In this document: in pieces, positions 1-10,627 of the stretch
How the letters are laid out: each line of letters begins with the position of its first letter
Position numbering within the stretch: the first letter of the stretch is position 1
Source of the DNA: Streptomyces sclerotialus
GTDB taxonomy: Bacteria; Actinomycetota; Actinomycetes; Streptomycetales; Streptomycetaceae
Assembly: GCA_000719105.1 (NCBI GenBank)
Contig: JODX01000002.1
Location: 186,001 to 250,000 of the forward strand
Reading direction: 5' to 3'
DNA length: 64,000 nt
The notes under the pieces: generated by a model
Databases searched by the model: none
What the model was told of the DNA's origin: nothing
Seen by the model: the letters and a program-made list of their open reading frames with translations, nothing else
Program-made: the position numbers and the translations under genes

Positions 1-317
1 CGCCGCGGCTGCCAGGGCCGGTCCGGAGTCCCCTCCGGCGGCGGCGCGAACGGATTGTCGTCGGAGTCGGAGTCGGCGGGGGCCTGGGATCCGCGCCCGC
101 CGCCGGTGCCCTGCCCGGCGCTGGGTGCGTCCTCACCGCCCTGCGGCGGCGACGAGGGCACTCCCTCGCCCGAGTGCGGTCCGGAGCCCGGGGCGGAGGA
201 ATGCCGCTCGCGCAGCAGGAGCGGAGGGAGTCGGAGGCTGCGGTCCGGCATCAGGTGTGCGTCTTCCCCTTGGGATCGGTATGTGAGGCGCGGTGCGTCC
301 GGGGCGGTCCCGGACAT
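1..317 (-). CDS. N-terminal part of a Pro/Ser/Gly-rich protein, cut by the window edge
   Basis: A reading frame enters from the left edge and starts on the minus strand at the ATG at 317, preceded by AAGGA eight bases upstream. The 105 visible residues are hydrophilic and rich in Pro, Gly, Ser and Asp, with a proline-rich DNPFAPPPEGTPDRPWQP segment near the cut. Third-codon GC is high, as in real genes here. It is divergent from purN, with a 240 bp gap that must carry both promoters. This looks like the disordered N-terminus of a larger, probably membrane-associated protein; the family cannot be told from this part. Confidence 0.6.
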   Translation of the reverse strand, partial: MSGTAPDAPRLTYRSQGEDAHLMPDRSLRLPPLLLRERHSSAPGSGPHSGEGVPSSPPQGGEDAPSAGQGTGGGRGSQAPADSDSDDNPFAPPPEGTPDRPWQPR

Positions 318-557
318 GAGTACCCGTCCTTGGTCAACGTCCCACGCGAGCGAGGCGTTCCCCCGCTCGCGCCGGGCTGCGTTCCCGGGCGGATGCTTCC
401 CAGACGCTACCTTCCGGCCACGCCCCCGTCCCGTGGGGGTTGTGTGGTGTGCCGGTATCGTTGCTGCCGGTCGGCCGCTTCGTAGACTTCCCCGTATCCC
501 GGGGCGCGAAGCATTCGTACGACCGTACAAAAGATTCCCCCGAGAAAGGGCCCCTCC

Positions 558-1208
558 GTGGCCGAGCCCGTGACCGGACCCGTGGTCGAGTCCGCGGCCA
601 AACGCCTTGTCGTCCTGGTCTCCGGATCCGGTACGAACCTGCAGGCACTGATCGACGCCATCGCGGAGGCGGGTCCCGGGGCCTACGGCGCCCGGATCGT
701 GGCCGTCGGCGCGGACCGCGGCGGCATCGAGGGTCTCGCCCGCGCCGAGCGGGCCGGGCTGCCGACCTTCGTCCGCCGGGTCAAGGACCACGGCACCCGT
801 GAGGAGTGGGACGCGGCGCTCGCCGAGGCCGTCGCCGCGTACGAGCCGGACCTCGTGGTCTCCGCCGGGTTCATGAAGATCGTGGGGAAGGAGTTCCTGG
901 CGCGGTTCGGGGGGCGGTTCGTGAACACGCACCCCGCCCTGCTGCCCAGTTTCCCGGGAGCCCACGGTGTGCGGGACGCGCTCGCGTACGGCGCCAGGGT
1001 CACCGGATGCACCGTCCACTTCGTCGACGACGGCGTCGACACCGGGCCGATCATCGCGCAGGGCGTGGTGGAGATCCGGGACGAGGACGACGAGAGTGCG
1101 CTGCACGAGCGCATCAAGGAAGTCGAGCGAAGGCTGCTCGTCGATGTCGTGGGGCGTCTCGCCCGCAACGGCTATCGCATTGAGGGACGAAAGGTAGTTA
1201 TCCAGTGA
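558..1208 (+). CDS. purN: phosphoribosylglycinamide formyltransferase
   Basis: Transfers the formyl group of 10-formyl-THF to GAR, the third step of de novo purine synthesis, in the cytoplasm. The 216 aa protein has the N-terminal SGSGTNL phosphate-binding loop (about residues 22-28), the catalytic [12 protein letters not shown] segment (about 123-134) and a downstream GVDTGPII motif, as expected of PurN. The GTG start at 558 follows GAGAAAGG. Its stop overlaps the purH start by four bases (GTGA), so the two are translationally coupled. Length and motifs are normal. Confidence 0.95.
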   Translation: MAEPVTGPVVESAAKRLVVLVSGSGTNLQALIDAIAEAGPGAYGARIVAVGADRGGIEGLARAERAGLPTFVRRVKDHGTREEWDAALAEAVAAYEPDLVVSAGFMKIVGKEFLARFGGRFVNTHPALLPSFPGAHGVRDALAYGARVTGCTVHFVDDGVDTGPIIAQGVVEIRDEDDESALHERIKEVERRLLVDVVGRLARNGYRIEGRKVVIQ

Positions 1209-2767
1209 CCGCCGAGAGCAACAAGCGGCCGATTCGCCGGGCGCTCGTCAGCGTCTACGACAAGACCGGGCTCGAGGAGCTCGCCCAGGGGCTCCACGAG
1301 GCCGGTGTCGACCTCGTCTCCACCGGGTCCACCGCCTCCCGCATCGCCGCCGCCGGCGTCCCCGTCACCAAGGTCGAGGAGCTCACCGGGTTCCCCGAGT
1401 GCCTGGACGGCCGGGTCAAGACCCTGCACCCGAAGGTCCACGCCGGCATCCTCGCCGACCTGCGCCTGGAGGACCACCAGCGGCAGCTCGCCGAGCTCGG
1501 CGTCGAGCCGTTCGACCTGGTCGTCGTCAACCTCTACCCGTTCCGCGAGACGGTCGCCTCCGGTGCGACGCCCGACGAGTGCGTCGAGCAGATCGACATC
1601 GGCGGCCCGTCGATGGTCCGCGCCGCCGCCAAGAACCACCCGTCCGTGGCCGTGGTCACCAGCCCCGCCCGGTACGCGGACGTCCTCGCCGCGGTGAAGG
1701 ACGGCGGCTTCGACCTCGCCGCCCGCAAGCGCCTCGCCGCCGAGGCCTTCCAGCACACGGCCGCGTACGACGTCGCGGTCGCCTCCTGGTTCGCCTCCGA
1801 GTACGCCCCCGTGGACGAGTCGCAGTTCCCCGACTTCCTCGGCGCCACCTGGGAGCGCGAGCACACCCTCCGCTACGGCGAGAACCCGCACCAGCCCGCC
1901 GCCCTCTACACCTCGGGCACGGGCGGCCTGGCCGAGGCGGAGCAGCTGCACGGCAAGGAGATGTCGTACAACAACTACACGGACACGGACGCCGCCCGCC
2001 GTGCCGCGTACGACCACGCCGAGCCGTGCGTGGCGATCATCAAGCACGCCAACCCGTGCGGCATCGCGGTCGGCGCGGACGTCGCCGAGGCGCACCGCAA
2101 GGCCCACGAGTGCGACCCGCTGTCCGCGTTCGGCGGCGTCATCGCCGTCAACCGGCCGGTGAGCAAGGAGATGGCCGAGCAGGTCGCGGAGATCTTCACC
2201 GAGGTCATCGTCGCGCCGGACTACGAGGACGGCGCCCTCGAGGCCCTCACCAGGAAGAAGAACATCCGCGTGCTGCGCGCCCCCGAGGCGCCGTCCGCCC
2301 CGGTCGAGGTCAAGCCGATCGACGGCGGCGCGCTGCTCCAGGTCACCGACCGGCTCCAGGCCGACGGCGACGACCCGGCCAACTGGACCCTGGCCACGGG
2401 CGATGCTCTGGACGGGGACGAGCTCGCGCAGCTCGCCTTCGCCTGGCGGGCCTGCCGGGCCGTCAAGTCCAACGCCATCCTGCTCGCCAAGGACGGCGCC
2501 TCGGTGGGTGTCGGCATGGGTCAGGTGAACCGGGTCGACTCCTGCAAGCTGGCGGTGGAGCGGGCCGGGGCGGAGCGGGCCCGGGGCTCGTACGTCGCGT
2601 CGGACGCGTTCTTCCCGTTCCCGGACAACATCGACGTCCTGAGCGCGGCCGGAGTCAAGGCCATCGTCCAGCCCGGCGGTTCGGTCCGTGACGAGCTGGT
2701 CGTCGAGGCCGCGAAGAAGGCGGGCATCACGATGTACTTCACGGGGACGCGGCACTTCTTCCACTGA
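1205..2767 (+). CDS. purH: bifunctional AICAR transformylase / IMP cyclohydrolase
   Basis: Catalyses the last two steps of IMP synthesis. The 520 aa protein starts with the IMP cyclohydrolase (MGS-like) domain ([12 protein letters not shown], then [12 protein letters not shown] near residue 70) and continues into the AICAR transformylase domain ([11 protein letters not shown], and the C-terminal [11 protein letters not shown] and GTRHFFH). The GTG start lies inside the end of purN. With folD and glyA also in this window, purine synthesis sits close to one-carbon supply. A strong hairpin follows the stop. Confidence 0.97.
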   Translation: MTAESNKRPIRRALVSVYDKTGLEELAQGLHEAGVDLVSTGSTASRIAAAGVPVTKVEELTGFPECLDGRVKTLHPKVHAGILADLRLEDHQRQLAELGVEPFDLVVVNLYPFRETVASGATPDECVEQIDIGGPSMVRAAAKNHPSVAVVTSPARYADVLAAVKDGGFDLAARKRLAAEAFQHTAAYDVAVASWFASEYAPVDESQFPDFLGATWEREHTLRYGENPHQPAALYTSGTGGLAEAEQLHGKEMSYNNYTDTDAARRAAYDHAEPCVAIIKHANPCGIAVGADVAEAHRKAHECDPLSAFGGVIAVNRPVSKEMAEQVAEIFTEVIVAPDYEDGALEALTRKKNIRVLRAPEAPSAPVEVKPIDGGALLQVTDRLQADGDDPANWTLATGDALDGDELAQLAFAWRACRAVKSNAILLAKDGASVGVGMGQVNRVDSCKLAVERAGAERARGSYVASDAFFPFPDNIDVLSAAGVKAIVQPGGSVRDELVVEAAKKAGITMYFTGTRHFFH

Positions 2768-2786
2768 GTGACGTACCGCGTACGGC

Positions 2787-2828
2787 AGGAGGCCGTGGCC
2801 CCGCTCGGCAGCGGGGCCACGGCCTCCT
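2787..2828. terminator. bidirectional hairpin terminator between purH and the RDD gene
   Basis: Two 19 bp arms (2787-2805 and 2810-2828) pair perfectly around a CGGC loop. It lies between the convergent purH and RDD genes and ends in TT on the + side. It fits an intrinsic terminator serving both transcripts. Confidence 0.85.
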
Positions 2829-2866
2829 TGCGTACGTCGGCGCGGTGCGCGTCGGCAGCGGGCGGT

Positions 2867-3601
2867 TCAGCCCTTGTTGACCTTGATCACCACGGTGCTG
2901 CACACCTTGTCGGCGAAGGTCTGCCGCTTGCTGTCCCACAGCGGCCACAGGTAGCCGATGTAGCACGAGATGGCGTCCAGGAAGTGGGCGAGCCTGCGGA
3001 CGAAGGCCATACCGAAGCCGAGGGTGTGGCCGTCCGCCTCCCGCAGCACGCTGATGCCGACGACCTTCTTGCCGATCGTCTGGCCGGTCTTGCCCTCCTT
3101 GTAGATCTGGTAGAAGCCCATGACGACGGCGTACAGGGCGCCCAGGAGGCTGAGGAGGGCCAGACCGCCACCGGAGCTGCCGTCGCTGCCGGCCAGGGCG
3201 ATGAACTGGAGCACGTACATCGGACCGGCGATGATGAGGCCGTCGAGCAGGGTGCCGCCGAGGCGCTGGCCCCAGTTGGCCAGCGGGGGCAGGCCGCCGC
3301 CCATCGGGCCCTGGGGGTAGGTGCCGTAGGGCTGGCCGGGCTGCTGCGGGTAGGCGGGCTGGCCGTAACCGGGCTGCCCGGGCTGGCCGTAGCCGGGCTG
3401 CCCCGGCTGCTGCGGGTAGGCGGGTTGGCCGGGCTGCTGCGGATAGCCGTACCCGGGCTGGCCGGCCTGGCCGGGCTGCTGCGGGTACCCCTGCGGCGGC
3501 ACACCCTGCGGGGCCTGGGAGGGGTAGCCGTAGCCGGGCTGGTTCTGCGGAGGCTGCGGAGGCTGCTGGTTGTAGGGGTTGTTCGGCTCACCGAAGCTCA
3601 T
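2867..3601 (-). CDS. RDD family membrane protein with Gln/Pro/Gly/Tyr repeat head
   Basis: The first 100 or so residues of this 244 aa protein are a low-complexity tail of PGYG-, QQPGQ- and YPQ-type repeats, predicted cytoplasmic and disordered. A C-terminal RDD domain follows (about 105-235), with [11 protein letters not shown] at its start, hydrophobic segments (for example [17 protein letters not shown]) and [17 protein letters not shown] proteins are membrane proteins, some linked to ion transport; no substrate can be assigned. The ATG at 3601 has GGAGGAAAA just upstream. Convergent with purH. Confidence 0.85.
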   Translation of the reverse strand: MSFGEPNNPYNQQPPQPPQNQPGYGYPSQAPQGVPPQGYPQQPGQAGQPGYGYPQQPGQPAYPQQPGQPGYGQPGQPGYGQPAYPQQPGQPYGTYPQGPMGGGLPPLANWGQRLGGTLLDGLIIAGPMYVLQFIALAGSDGSSGGGLALLSLLGALYAVVMGFYQIYKEGKTGQTIGKKVVGISVLREADGHTLGFGMAFVRRLAHFLDAISCYIGYLWPLWDSKRQTFADKVCSTVVIKVNKG

Positions 3602-3896
3602 GGTGATTTTCCTCCGTCGGTGTGTCGGGGACGATGCGGTTCGAGCGGAGGAACTTCAACAATCCGAGCGGTTCGCCCCCCTGCGCTGCCGCGGTTTTGC
3701 GCCGTTCATCGTGCTGGCTCCGTCAAGTCCTTGTCCAGTCACAGCGGTCCTATGTTGTGCAAGTGAGGCCTTGGTGCGCATCAAGTGGGTCTTGTCCGGC
3801 CCCGATGAGCCCCGATGGGCCCCTGTGAGCGCCGATTCGGGCTTCCGCGGCGGCCGAATTGGTACAGGGAAGGGTTCATCCGCGAGGATGGGACCC

Positions 3897-4751
3897 ATGA
3901 CCGCCCAGATTCTCGATGGCAAGGCCACCGCAGCCGCGATCAAGTCCGATCTGACCGTCCGCGTGGCGGCCCTGAAGGAGAAGGGCGTCACGCCCGGCCT
4001 CGGGACGATCCTGGTCGGCGACGACCCCGGCAGCCAGAAGTACGTCGCGGGCAAGCACCGCGACTGCGCGCAGGTCGGCATCGCCTCCATCCAGCGCGAA
4101 CTGCCCGCGACCGCCACCCAGGAGGAGATCGAGGCGGTCGTCCGCGAGCTCAACGAGGACCCCGCCTGCACCGGTTACATCGTCCAGCTGCCGCTCCCCA
4201 AGGGCATCGACGAGAACCGCGTCCTCGAACTGATGGACCCGGACAAGGACGCGGACGGACTGCACCCGATGAACCTCGGGCGGCTGGTGCTGAACGAGCC
4301 GGCGCCCCTGCCCTGCACCCCCAACGGTGTCCTCACCCTGCTCCGCCGCTACGGCGTCGAGATCAAGGGTGCCGAGGTCGTGGTCGTCGGCCGCGGCGTC
4401 ACGATCGGGCGGCCGATGCCGCTGCTGCTGACGCGGCGCAGCGAGAACGCGACCGTGACCCAGTGCCACACCGGTACGCGCGACCTCTCGGCGCACCTGA
4501 AGCGGGCCGACATCATCATCGCCGCCGCCGGTTCCGCCCACCTGATCCGTCCCGAGGACGTGAAGCCGGGCGCCGCCGTGCTGGACGTCGGTGTCTCGCG
4601 CTCCGCCGAGGGGAAGATCCTCGGCGATGTCCACCCGGACGTCGCCGAGGTCGCCGGGTGGATCTCGCCGAACCCGGGCGGGGTGGGCCCGATGACCCGT
4701 GCCCAGCTCCTCGTCAACGTGGTCGAGGCGGCGGAGCGCAGTGTCGGCTGA
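3897..4751 (+). CDS. folD: bifunctional methylene-THF dehydrogenase / methenyl-THF cyclohydrolase
   Basis: Interconverts 5,10-methylene-, methenyl- and 10-formyl-THF with NADP, supplying PurN and PurH. The 284 aa protein shows the catalytic YVAGK segment (about residues 48-52), QLPLPKGID and [13 protein letters not shown], and the nucleotide-binding [12 protein letters not shown] (about 161-172). ATG 3897 is chosen because the protein then begins [12 protein letters not shown], the usual FolD N-terminus. Upstream in-frame extension is not homologous in composition. The downstream DUF3017 gene starts inside its last codons. Confidence 0.96.
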   Translation: MTAQILDGKATAAAIKSDLTVRVAALKEKGVTPGLGTILVGDDPGSQKYVAGKHRDCAQVGIASIQRELPATATQEEIEAVVRELNEDPACTGYIVQLPLPKGIDENRVLELMDPDKDADGLHPMNLGRLVLNEPAPLPCTPNGVLTLLRRYGVEIKGAEVVVVGRGVTIGRPMPLLLTRRSENATVTQCHTGTRDLSAHLKRADIIIAAAGSAHLIRPEDVKPGAAVLDVGVSRSAEGKILGDVHPDVAEVAGWISPNPGGVGPMTRAQLLVNVVEAAERSVG

Positions 4752-5589
4752 GGCGGGCCCCGGGCCGGAGGACACCGCCGGCCAAGGCCAAGGCCAAGGC
4801 CACGGCAGCGGCCCGCGGAGCTCCGCGGAGCCTCCGGCCGGGGACGCGTCGGACGGCACGGCCGAGCCCACGGGCGAGGTCGCGCCGCGGGCGGGGCAGC
4901 AGCCCGGCGGTGACGACGGTGAGGGGCAGGGTCCCGGAGCCGAAGCCGGAAACACTGCGGAGCCGCGACCGGAGCTGGAGTCGGAACCGCGACCGGAGCC
5001 GGAACCTCAACCGGAGCCGGAACCGCGACCGGAGTCGGAACCCCAACCGAAGTCGGAACCCCAACCTGAGTCGGAACCCCAACCGGAGTCGGAACCCCAA
5101 CCGGAGTCGGACGCCGAGCCGGCCGTCCGTGAGATCGGCGGGGAGCCGACCGTCCGGGACGCCATCAGCGCGCCGGATGCCGAGGGCAGACCGCGGCGTG
5201 TGACGCGTCGTTTCCCGATGTTCACCCGGGACACCGCGCGGCCCGAGGGCGGCGGCCGGGCGGCCTCCGGCGACGCGCCCGCACCCGCCCGGCAGTGGCC
5301 CGTCCTCGCCGTTCTGTCCGCAGTCGGGCTCGGGCTGCTGCTGACCGCTCTGGGCGTGTTCCGGTACGGCACGGTCCTGATCGGCGCGGCCCTGCTCGGC
5401 GGAGCGGTACTGCGCTGGGTCCTGCCCGACGTGGGCATGCTCGCCGTGCGCTCCCGGTTCACCGACATGATCACGTACGGGATCCTCGGTGTCGCCATCG
5501 TCCTGCTCGCGATGATGGCCCAGCCCAAACCTGTGCTGGAGATCCCGTTCCTGGACGACACCCTGCACTTCACGATCCGTTCGGGCTGA
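4741..5589 (+). CDS. DUF3017 membrane protein with PE/PQ repeat head
   Basis: The 282 aa protein starts at GTG 4741, inside the end of folD (11 bp overlap), behind GGCGGAG. Residues 1-170 are low complexity: Gln/Gly runs, then about ten copies of an EPQPES-type repeat. The last 100 residues form a three-helix membrane domain ([46 protein letters not shown]) matching DUF3017. Function is unknown. Coupling to folD is conserved in Streptomyces as far as I recall. The repeat length probably varies between strains. Confidence 0.8.
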   Translation: MSAEAGPGPEDTAGQGQGQGHGSGPRSSAEPPAGDASDGTAEPTGEVAPRAGQQPGGDDGEGQGPGAEAGNTAEPRPELESEPRPEPEPQPEPEPRPESEPQPKSEPQPESEPQPESEPQPESDAEPAVREIGGEPTVRDAISAPDAEGRPRRVTRRFPMFTRDTARPEGGGRAASGDAPAPARQWPVLAVLSAVGLGLLLTALGVFRYGTVLIGAALLGGAVLRWVLPDVGMLAVRSRFTDMITYGILGVAIVLLAMMAQPKPVLEIPFLDDTLHFTIRSG

Positions 5590-6232
5590 CCGCTCCACGC
5601 CCGCGCGGCCCGTACAGAGGACAGCGGCCCGTCCTTTCCCCCGAGCAAGGACGGGCCGCTGCCTGATACCACACTCCAGCACGAAGAACGGCCCGTTCAA
5701 CGCCTGTCGGTCCGCTGTGGCACGGAAGTGACCGTTCCGCCGAGGTGTCCCCGCCTTGCCACGACGGGTCGTCATGACGGGCCCGGAGCGCGTTTTTTTC
5801 GCATTGAGGCGTGTGTGCCCGTTGTGTCGATGTGCCGGCAAACCCGAGGACGCTTACCGGGAGGCCCCCCGGCACGGCTAACGTGAGCAGTCGAGGCGGT
5901 GTGGCTCGCCTCGCTCGATCACCAGGGGTTCCGTCGGGGGCGCGGGATGCCGATGCGACACTGGACCGCAGACCACGGGTGTGCGACGGTGCATGCCCCG
6001 GCCCGAATGCTCCCGCACGCCCCCGCCACGGGAACTGACGCCCTGACCGGGTGCATCCCACTGGGTAGTCCGAACGAGACGTCGGCACTCCGGTGCCGGG
6101 GCCGCGGATCCGGACTCCCGGACTCTGCGAGGGCACTGCCGGGCACTGCCGGGCACCACGAGGGCATCATGCGCGGGACACACAGCACGGGGGGAAAGAT
6201 CAAGCACGTTCGGGGGGGAAGAGGGGGGAGCA
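5590..6232. other. 643 bp non-coding stretch before the XRE/DUF2690 gene
   Basis: Apart from the terminator, no frame here looks coding: short open frames have scrambled composition and no ribosome binding site. It contains a T7 run at 5792-5798, a short tandem repeat (two copies of GGGCACTGCC and a partial third at 6131-6157), and a purine-rich, G-run leader (6180-6232) just before the next start. Promoter elements cannot be assigned with confidence. Confidence 0.5.
5623..5660 (+). terminator. hairpin terminator after folD-DUF3017
   Basis: Perfect 14 bp arms (5623-5636 and 5647-5660, AGCGGCCCGTCCTT and its complement) around a 10 nt loop, 33 bp after the DUF3017 stop. Confidence 0.75.
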
Positions 6233-7501
6233 ATGCCTCGTTGGAGGGCCTTGCCCGATGATCTCGATCCACAGGTCAGGGAGTTCGCCGGACAGCTGCG
6301 CAGAGTCGTCGACCGCAGCGGGCTGAGCATCGCCGCGGTGGCCGACCGCACGGGTTACAGCAAGACGTCGTGGGAGCGGTACCTGAACGGCCGGCTGCTC
6401 GCGCCCAAGGGCGCGATCGTCGCGCTGGCCGAGGTGACCGGGACGAATCCCGTCCACCTGACCACCATGTGGGAGCTGGCCGAGCGAGCCTGGAGCCGTT
6501 CGGAGATGCGCCACGACATGACCATGGAGGCCATCCGCATCTCCCAGGCGCGCGCCGCGCTCGGCGAGACGGGCCCCCAGCCGGTCGCCGAGAGCAGGAA
6601 CGGCCGGGCGGGCCGCGGCCCGGCCGCGAAGCCGGGAGTGGCCGGCCCGGCGGGCGTGGTTCCCACGGTGCCGCCCTCCGTCCCGTCGCAGGCGTCGGCA
6701 CCCGGCGAGGAGCAGTACCCGTACGGAAGCGCGTCGTCCTCGTACGAGGGCAGGGGCGGTTCCGTCGGAACCGGAACCGGAACCGGAACCGGAACGGGAA
6801 CGGGCGCCGGGGGCACCCGGGGCGGGAGCTGGGGCGTCTCCCCCACGGCGTCGGACCCGACCGGGCCGTCCCGTGGCGCGGGGGCACATCGGGCGGCGTC
6901 CGGTGCATCCGGGCCCGCCGGTGTGTTCGGGCCGGCCGGGACTCCGGGGGGCGTCCGGCAGGGCGGCGGCGACTCCCGGGAGACCGGCCGCGAGGGAGCT
7001 GCCGAGGATGCGCGGCGCAAGCGGCGGCTCACCATGTTCCTGGCCGGTGTCGGCGGCGCGGTCGTCGTGATCGCGGCGGCGTTCTTCCTGACGGGCGGCG
7101 ACAAGGAGAGCGACGCCGGCGGCAAGCCGTCCGCGCCCGCCACCACCGCCGCCCCCGACCTGCCGGCCGGGGTGAAGTGCGGCGGCGAGGACTGCACCGG
7201 CAAGGACGCCGAGGCCATGGGGTGCAGCGGTGCTCTCGTGGAGACGACCGACAGCGTCACCGTCGGCACGTCCCTCGTCGAGGTCCGCTACAGCAAGACG
7301 TGCGGCACCGCCTGGGCGCGCATCACCGCGGCGGCCCAGGGCGACGAGGTCCGGGTGAGCGTGGGCGGCAGCGAGCAGACCGGCGCGATAGAGGCCGCCG
7401 GGGACACCACCGCGTACACCCCGATGGTCGCCGTGAAGGACGCGGGCGACGCGACGGCGTGCGCGACGCTGAAGGCGGGGCAGGAGGGCTGCACCAAGTA
7501 G
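6233..7501 (+). CDS. XRE-type HTH membrane protein with C-terminal DUF2690 domain
   Basis: The 422 aa protein has an N-terminal helix-turn-helix (about residues 14-75: SIAAVADRTGYSKTSWERYLNGR), a long Gly/Pro/Thr-rich linker, one membrane helix (about 265-283, MFLAGVGGAVVVIAAAFFL) and an external C-terminal domain with cysteines in KCGGEDCTGKDAEAMGC and KTCGTAWARI, typical of DUF2690. The layout is that of a membrane-anchored regulator or sensor; no ligand is known. The ATG at 6233 follows a G-rich leader (GAGGGGGGAGCA). The linker carries a hexanucleotide repeat. Confidence 0.85.
   Translation: MPRWRALPDDLDPQVREFAGQLRRVVDRSGLSIAAVADRTGYSKTSWERYLNGRLLAPKGAIVALAEVTGTNPVHLTTMWELAERAWSRSEMRHDMTMEAIRISQARAALGETGPQPVAESRNGRAGRGPAAKPGVAGPAGVVPTVPPSVPSQASAPGEEQYPYGSASSSYEGRGGSVGTGTGTGTGTGTGAGGTRGGSWGVSPTASDPTGPSRGAGAHRAASGASGPAGVFGPAGTPGGVRQGGGDSRETGREGAAEDARRKRRLTMFLAGVGGAVVVIAAAFFLTGGDKESDAGGKPSAPATTAAPDLPAGVKCGGEDCTGKDAEAMGCSGALVETTDSVTVGTSLVEVRYSKTCGTAWARITAAAQGDEVRVSVGGSEQTGAIEAAGDTTAYTPMVAVKDAGDATACATLKAGQEGCTK
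6767..6804 (+). repeat. GGAACC hexanucleotide repeat
   Basis: About four perfect GGAACC units followed by two GGAACG units. It lies in frame in the linker of the DUF2690 regulator and encodes alternating Gly-Thr. Slippage would change linker length by two residues per unit without a frameshift. Confidence 0.85.
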
Positions 7502-7801
7502 CGGCCGAGTGAGCAGGGGGCGCAAGTCCACGCGCGGGCGCCGGAGACGGCCGGCGGGGGCGCGCGCATGCGGGGGATGCTCCTGCTACGCAAAGTAATC
7601 GCTGTGCGGGGGGAATGGTCGTAGCGGACCGGGGCAGGCGGACTGTACCCCCACGGGAGTCCGGCCCGTCCGGGAGAGCCGGCATCGTCTCCCGGCCCGG
7701 TACCCCCACACGGCGGCCGCTCGTCCCTCCTCTCCCGGGCAGGCGGCCGCCGCTCCGTGCGGCGGACGATCAGTGGGGGAGGCGGCGATTCGGCGGAGCG
7801 G

Positions 7802-7867
7802 TCCGGAGCACGCCCTGCGCGAGTTCCGGAGCATGCCTTCGCGGGTTCCGGGCATGCCTCCCATGGG
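7802..7867 (+). repeat. three imperfect 21-23 bp tandem repeats upstream of mdh
   Basis: Copies begin at 7802, 7825 and 7847. Each starts TCCGG(A)GCAYGCC and ends in a G-rich GGGT/GAGT. Spacing of about two helical turns would place repeated sites on one face of the DNA. Confidence 0.65.
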
Positions 7868-7949
7868 TACGGAACACCGCTGTGTGGGCCGGGCCACACG
7901 GACCCGGACCTCCGGAAAACCGGATGCGCGATAGCCTGACCGCTGGATC

Positions 7950-7967
7950 TCTCTTGATGCCAAGAGA
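7950..7967. promoter_or_regulatory. palindromic operator upstream of mdh, MarR type
   Basis: TCTCTTGATGCCAAGAGA has perfect 7 bp arms around ATGC, about 120 bp before the mdh start. It resembles MarR-family sites. From memory, the Streptomyces regulator TamR controls citric-acid-cycle genes through a palindrome of this kind, which makes it the leading candidate; that link is inference. Confidence 0.55.
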
Positions 7968-7987
7968 TCGATCATTCACACCTTTGA

Positions 7988-9073
<1,086 letters not shown>

Positions 9074-9105
9074 CGGTCCGTACGCAGGCTCCCGCGTGAG
9101 CCCGT

Positions 9106-9143
9106 GTCAGGCCCCGCTCCGGTACGCCGGGGCGGGGCCTGAC
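9106..9143 (+). terminator. hairpin terminator after mdh
   Basis: 17 bp arms (9106-9122 and 9127-9143) with one mismatch around a TACG loop, 33 bp downstream of mdh. The following gene probably has its own promoter. Confidence 0.75.
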
Positions 9144-9203
9144 GCCGTCTTGGGTGCCCGGCCGGCTTGTACCGCGGGAGACCGGTGGGACAGGATTGGT
9201 CAC

Positions 9204-9539
9204 ATGTTCGGAAGCGGCAAGAAGAACGAGCTCAACGTCCTCATCCTGCGGGACGCGGACGTGATCCTGTGGTCCCTGCGCCAGGCCCTCGCGCAGGCGG
9301 ACGAGACGGAACGCCCCGGTCTGGAATGGGCCCTCGACCTGGCCGAGCAGGCCGCGGCGGCGCACGACGACGACCTGCGCGCCCGCTGGGTGCGCGAGCG
9401 GCTGGCGGCGGCCGGGTACGAGGGCGACCCGCAGAGCGCGACGGCGATCAAGGCGCTGCGGCAGGAGGCGCCGGGACTGAGCCTGCTGTCGGCAGTGCAG
9501 CTGGCGAAGGCAGCGGCGGAGCAACGGCCCGCCGGGTGA
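9204..9539 (+). CDS. small conserved hypothetical protein
   Basis: 111 aa, start ATG 9204. Predicted soluble and mostly helical, with an alternating acidic/alanine pattern (LEWALDLAEQAAAAHDDDLRARWVRERLAAAGYEGDP). No signal peptide, membrane segment or catalytic motif is visible. I recall a gene of this type next to mdh in other Streptomyces but no function. It overlaps an unusual 24 bp duplication at its stop codon and is convergent with the MarR-GNAT gene. Confidence 0.7.
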   Translation: MFGSGKKNELNVLILRDADVILWSLRQALAQADETERPGLEWALDLAEQAAAAHDDDLRARWVRERLAAAGYEGDPQSATAIKALRQEAPGLSLLSAVQLAKAAAEQRPAG

Positions 9540-9578
9540 ACGAGTAGCCGGGCCGCCGGGTGAACGAGTAGCCGGGCC
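9531..9578. repeat. perfect 24 bp tandem duplication over a stop codon
   Basis: Copy 1 is 9531-9554 and copy 2 is 9555-9578, identical. The TGA of the upstream gene lies in copy 1 and a second in-frame TGA-containing copy follows. This looks like a recent slippage duplication. Confidence 0.9.
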
Positions 9579-9631
9579 GCTGTGCCGTCGGGGCCTCGGG
9601 CAGCCGGAACAGCGGGCCGCCCGAGCGGCCC

Positions 9632-10627
9632 TCACGGCATGAGCCGCTTCTCGAACCAGTACGCCGCGTACACGTTCTCGTCGTACCGCGGGATCTCCCG
9701 GTACCCGCACGCCCGGTACATGGCCTGAGCCTCCGTCAGCACGGCGTGCGTGTCGAGCCGTACGACCCCGTACCCGCGCTCGCGGGCCGCGTGCTCCAGC
9801 GCGCCGAGCAGCCGCCGGGCGAGGCCGAGGCGGCGGGCGTCCGGGTGCACCCACACATGCCGGATCTCCGCGGTGCCGAACCGGGGCGCGGCCCCGGGGG
9901 CGCGCTCCACGGCAGGTTGGAGCCGCCGCAGCGCCCCGCACCCGACGGGCCGTCCGTCCTCGTAGGCGACGAGGAAGGCACCGGCCTTCCCGGACACCTC
10001 CTCGGGCCGTACGAGTGCGGCGGGATCGAAGCCCTCCGGGAACCGCGCGTCGATGTCGGCGGCGTACGCGTCGAGACAGGCGCGGGCGTCCCGGTGCCCG
10101 CCGCCGACCGGCTCGATGCCGATGGAGGCGAGCCGCAGCAGCCGCTGTGCGGTGGCGAGGGCGCCGGTCAGCTCCCCGCGCTGGGCCGGGGTCAGTTCGC
10201 TGAGCAGGTTCACGGCGAGTGCGTCGGCCCGGCGGTCCTGTTCCCTCACTTCGACGTGTCCGGCCGGGGTGCGTTCGGCGAGCCGCAGCCGGCTGTCGCC
10301 GGGATGCACGCCGACCCGTACGAGGCCCTGCCGCTCCAGCGACCTCACCAGCCGGCTGAGATAGCCGGCGTCCAGACCGAGCCGGCCGCGCAGTTCGCGC
10401 AGCGAGGCCCCGTCCTCCCCGATCTCGAACAGCAGCCGGGCCTCCCCGAGCGGGCGGTCCTGGCCGAGGTAGTGGTCGTCGAGGACGCCGATGCGGCGGG
10501 TGAAGCAGCGGTTGAAGCGGCGCAGCCGTGCGACGTCCTGCGCGGACGGACGGGCGGGCGGACGGGCGGTGCTGGTGCTGGTGCTGGTGCTCGACCTTGG
10601 GCTCCATACTTCTTTGACCCTAGTCAA
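9632..10627 (-). CDS. MarR-type regulator fused to a GNAT acetyltransferase
   Basis: Residues 30-165 form a MarR winged helix (LGEARLLFEIG, LRELRGRLGLDAGYLSRLVRSLERQGLV). Residues 175-325 form a GNAT domain with the acetyl-CoA loop region VWVHPDARRLGLARRLL and LDTHAVLTEAQAMYRACGYREI. Such fusions are common in Streptomyces; the acetyl acceptor is unknown. The only in-frame start upstream of the HTH is TTG 10627, overlapping the end of the preceding gene by eight bases. An ATG at 10607 is out of frame across a CCGT repeat. TTGAC-CCTA-GTCAA (10614-10627) covers the start. Confidence 0.85.
   Translation of the reverse strand: MTRVKEVWSPRSSTSTSTSTARPPARPSAQDVARLRRFNRCFTRRIGVLDDHYLGQDRPLGEARLLFEIGEDGASLRELRGRLGLDAGYLSRLVRSLERQGLVRVGVHPGDSRLRLAERTPAGHVEVREQDRRADALAVNLLSELTPAQRGELTGALATAQRLLRLASIGIEPVGGGHRDARACLDAYAADIDARFPEGFDPAALVRPEEVSGKAGAFLVAYEDGRPVGCGALRRLQPAVERAPGAAPRFGTAEIRHVWVHPDARRLGLARRLLGALEHAARERGYGVVRLDTHAVLTEAQAMYRACGYREIPRYDENVYAAYWFEKRLMP
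10614..10627. promoter_or_regulatory. TTGAC-N4-GTCAA palindrome at the MarR-GNAT start
   Basis: A perfect 5 bp-arm palindrome at the start of the MarR-GNAT gene. MarR proteins bind sites of this form, so autoregulation is possible. The site also encodes the end of the upstream gene, so it may be coincidental. Confidence 0.35.

Noticed and set aside
1172..2764. Long open frame antisense to purH
   Set aside because: It is the usual high-GC shadow: it mirrors purH codon by codon and has Arg/Gly/Val-rich composition with no domain.
2768..3766. Long plus-strand frame opposite the RDD gene
   Set aside because: Leu/Gly/Ala-rich reverse of the RDD gene's repeats; no ribosome binding site.
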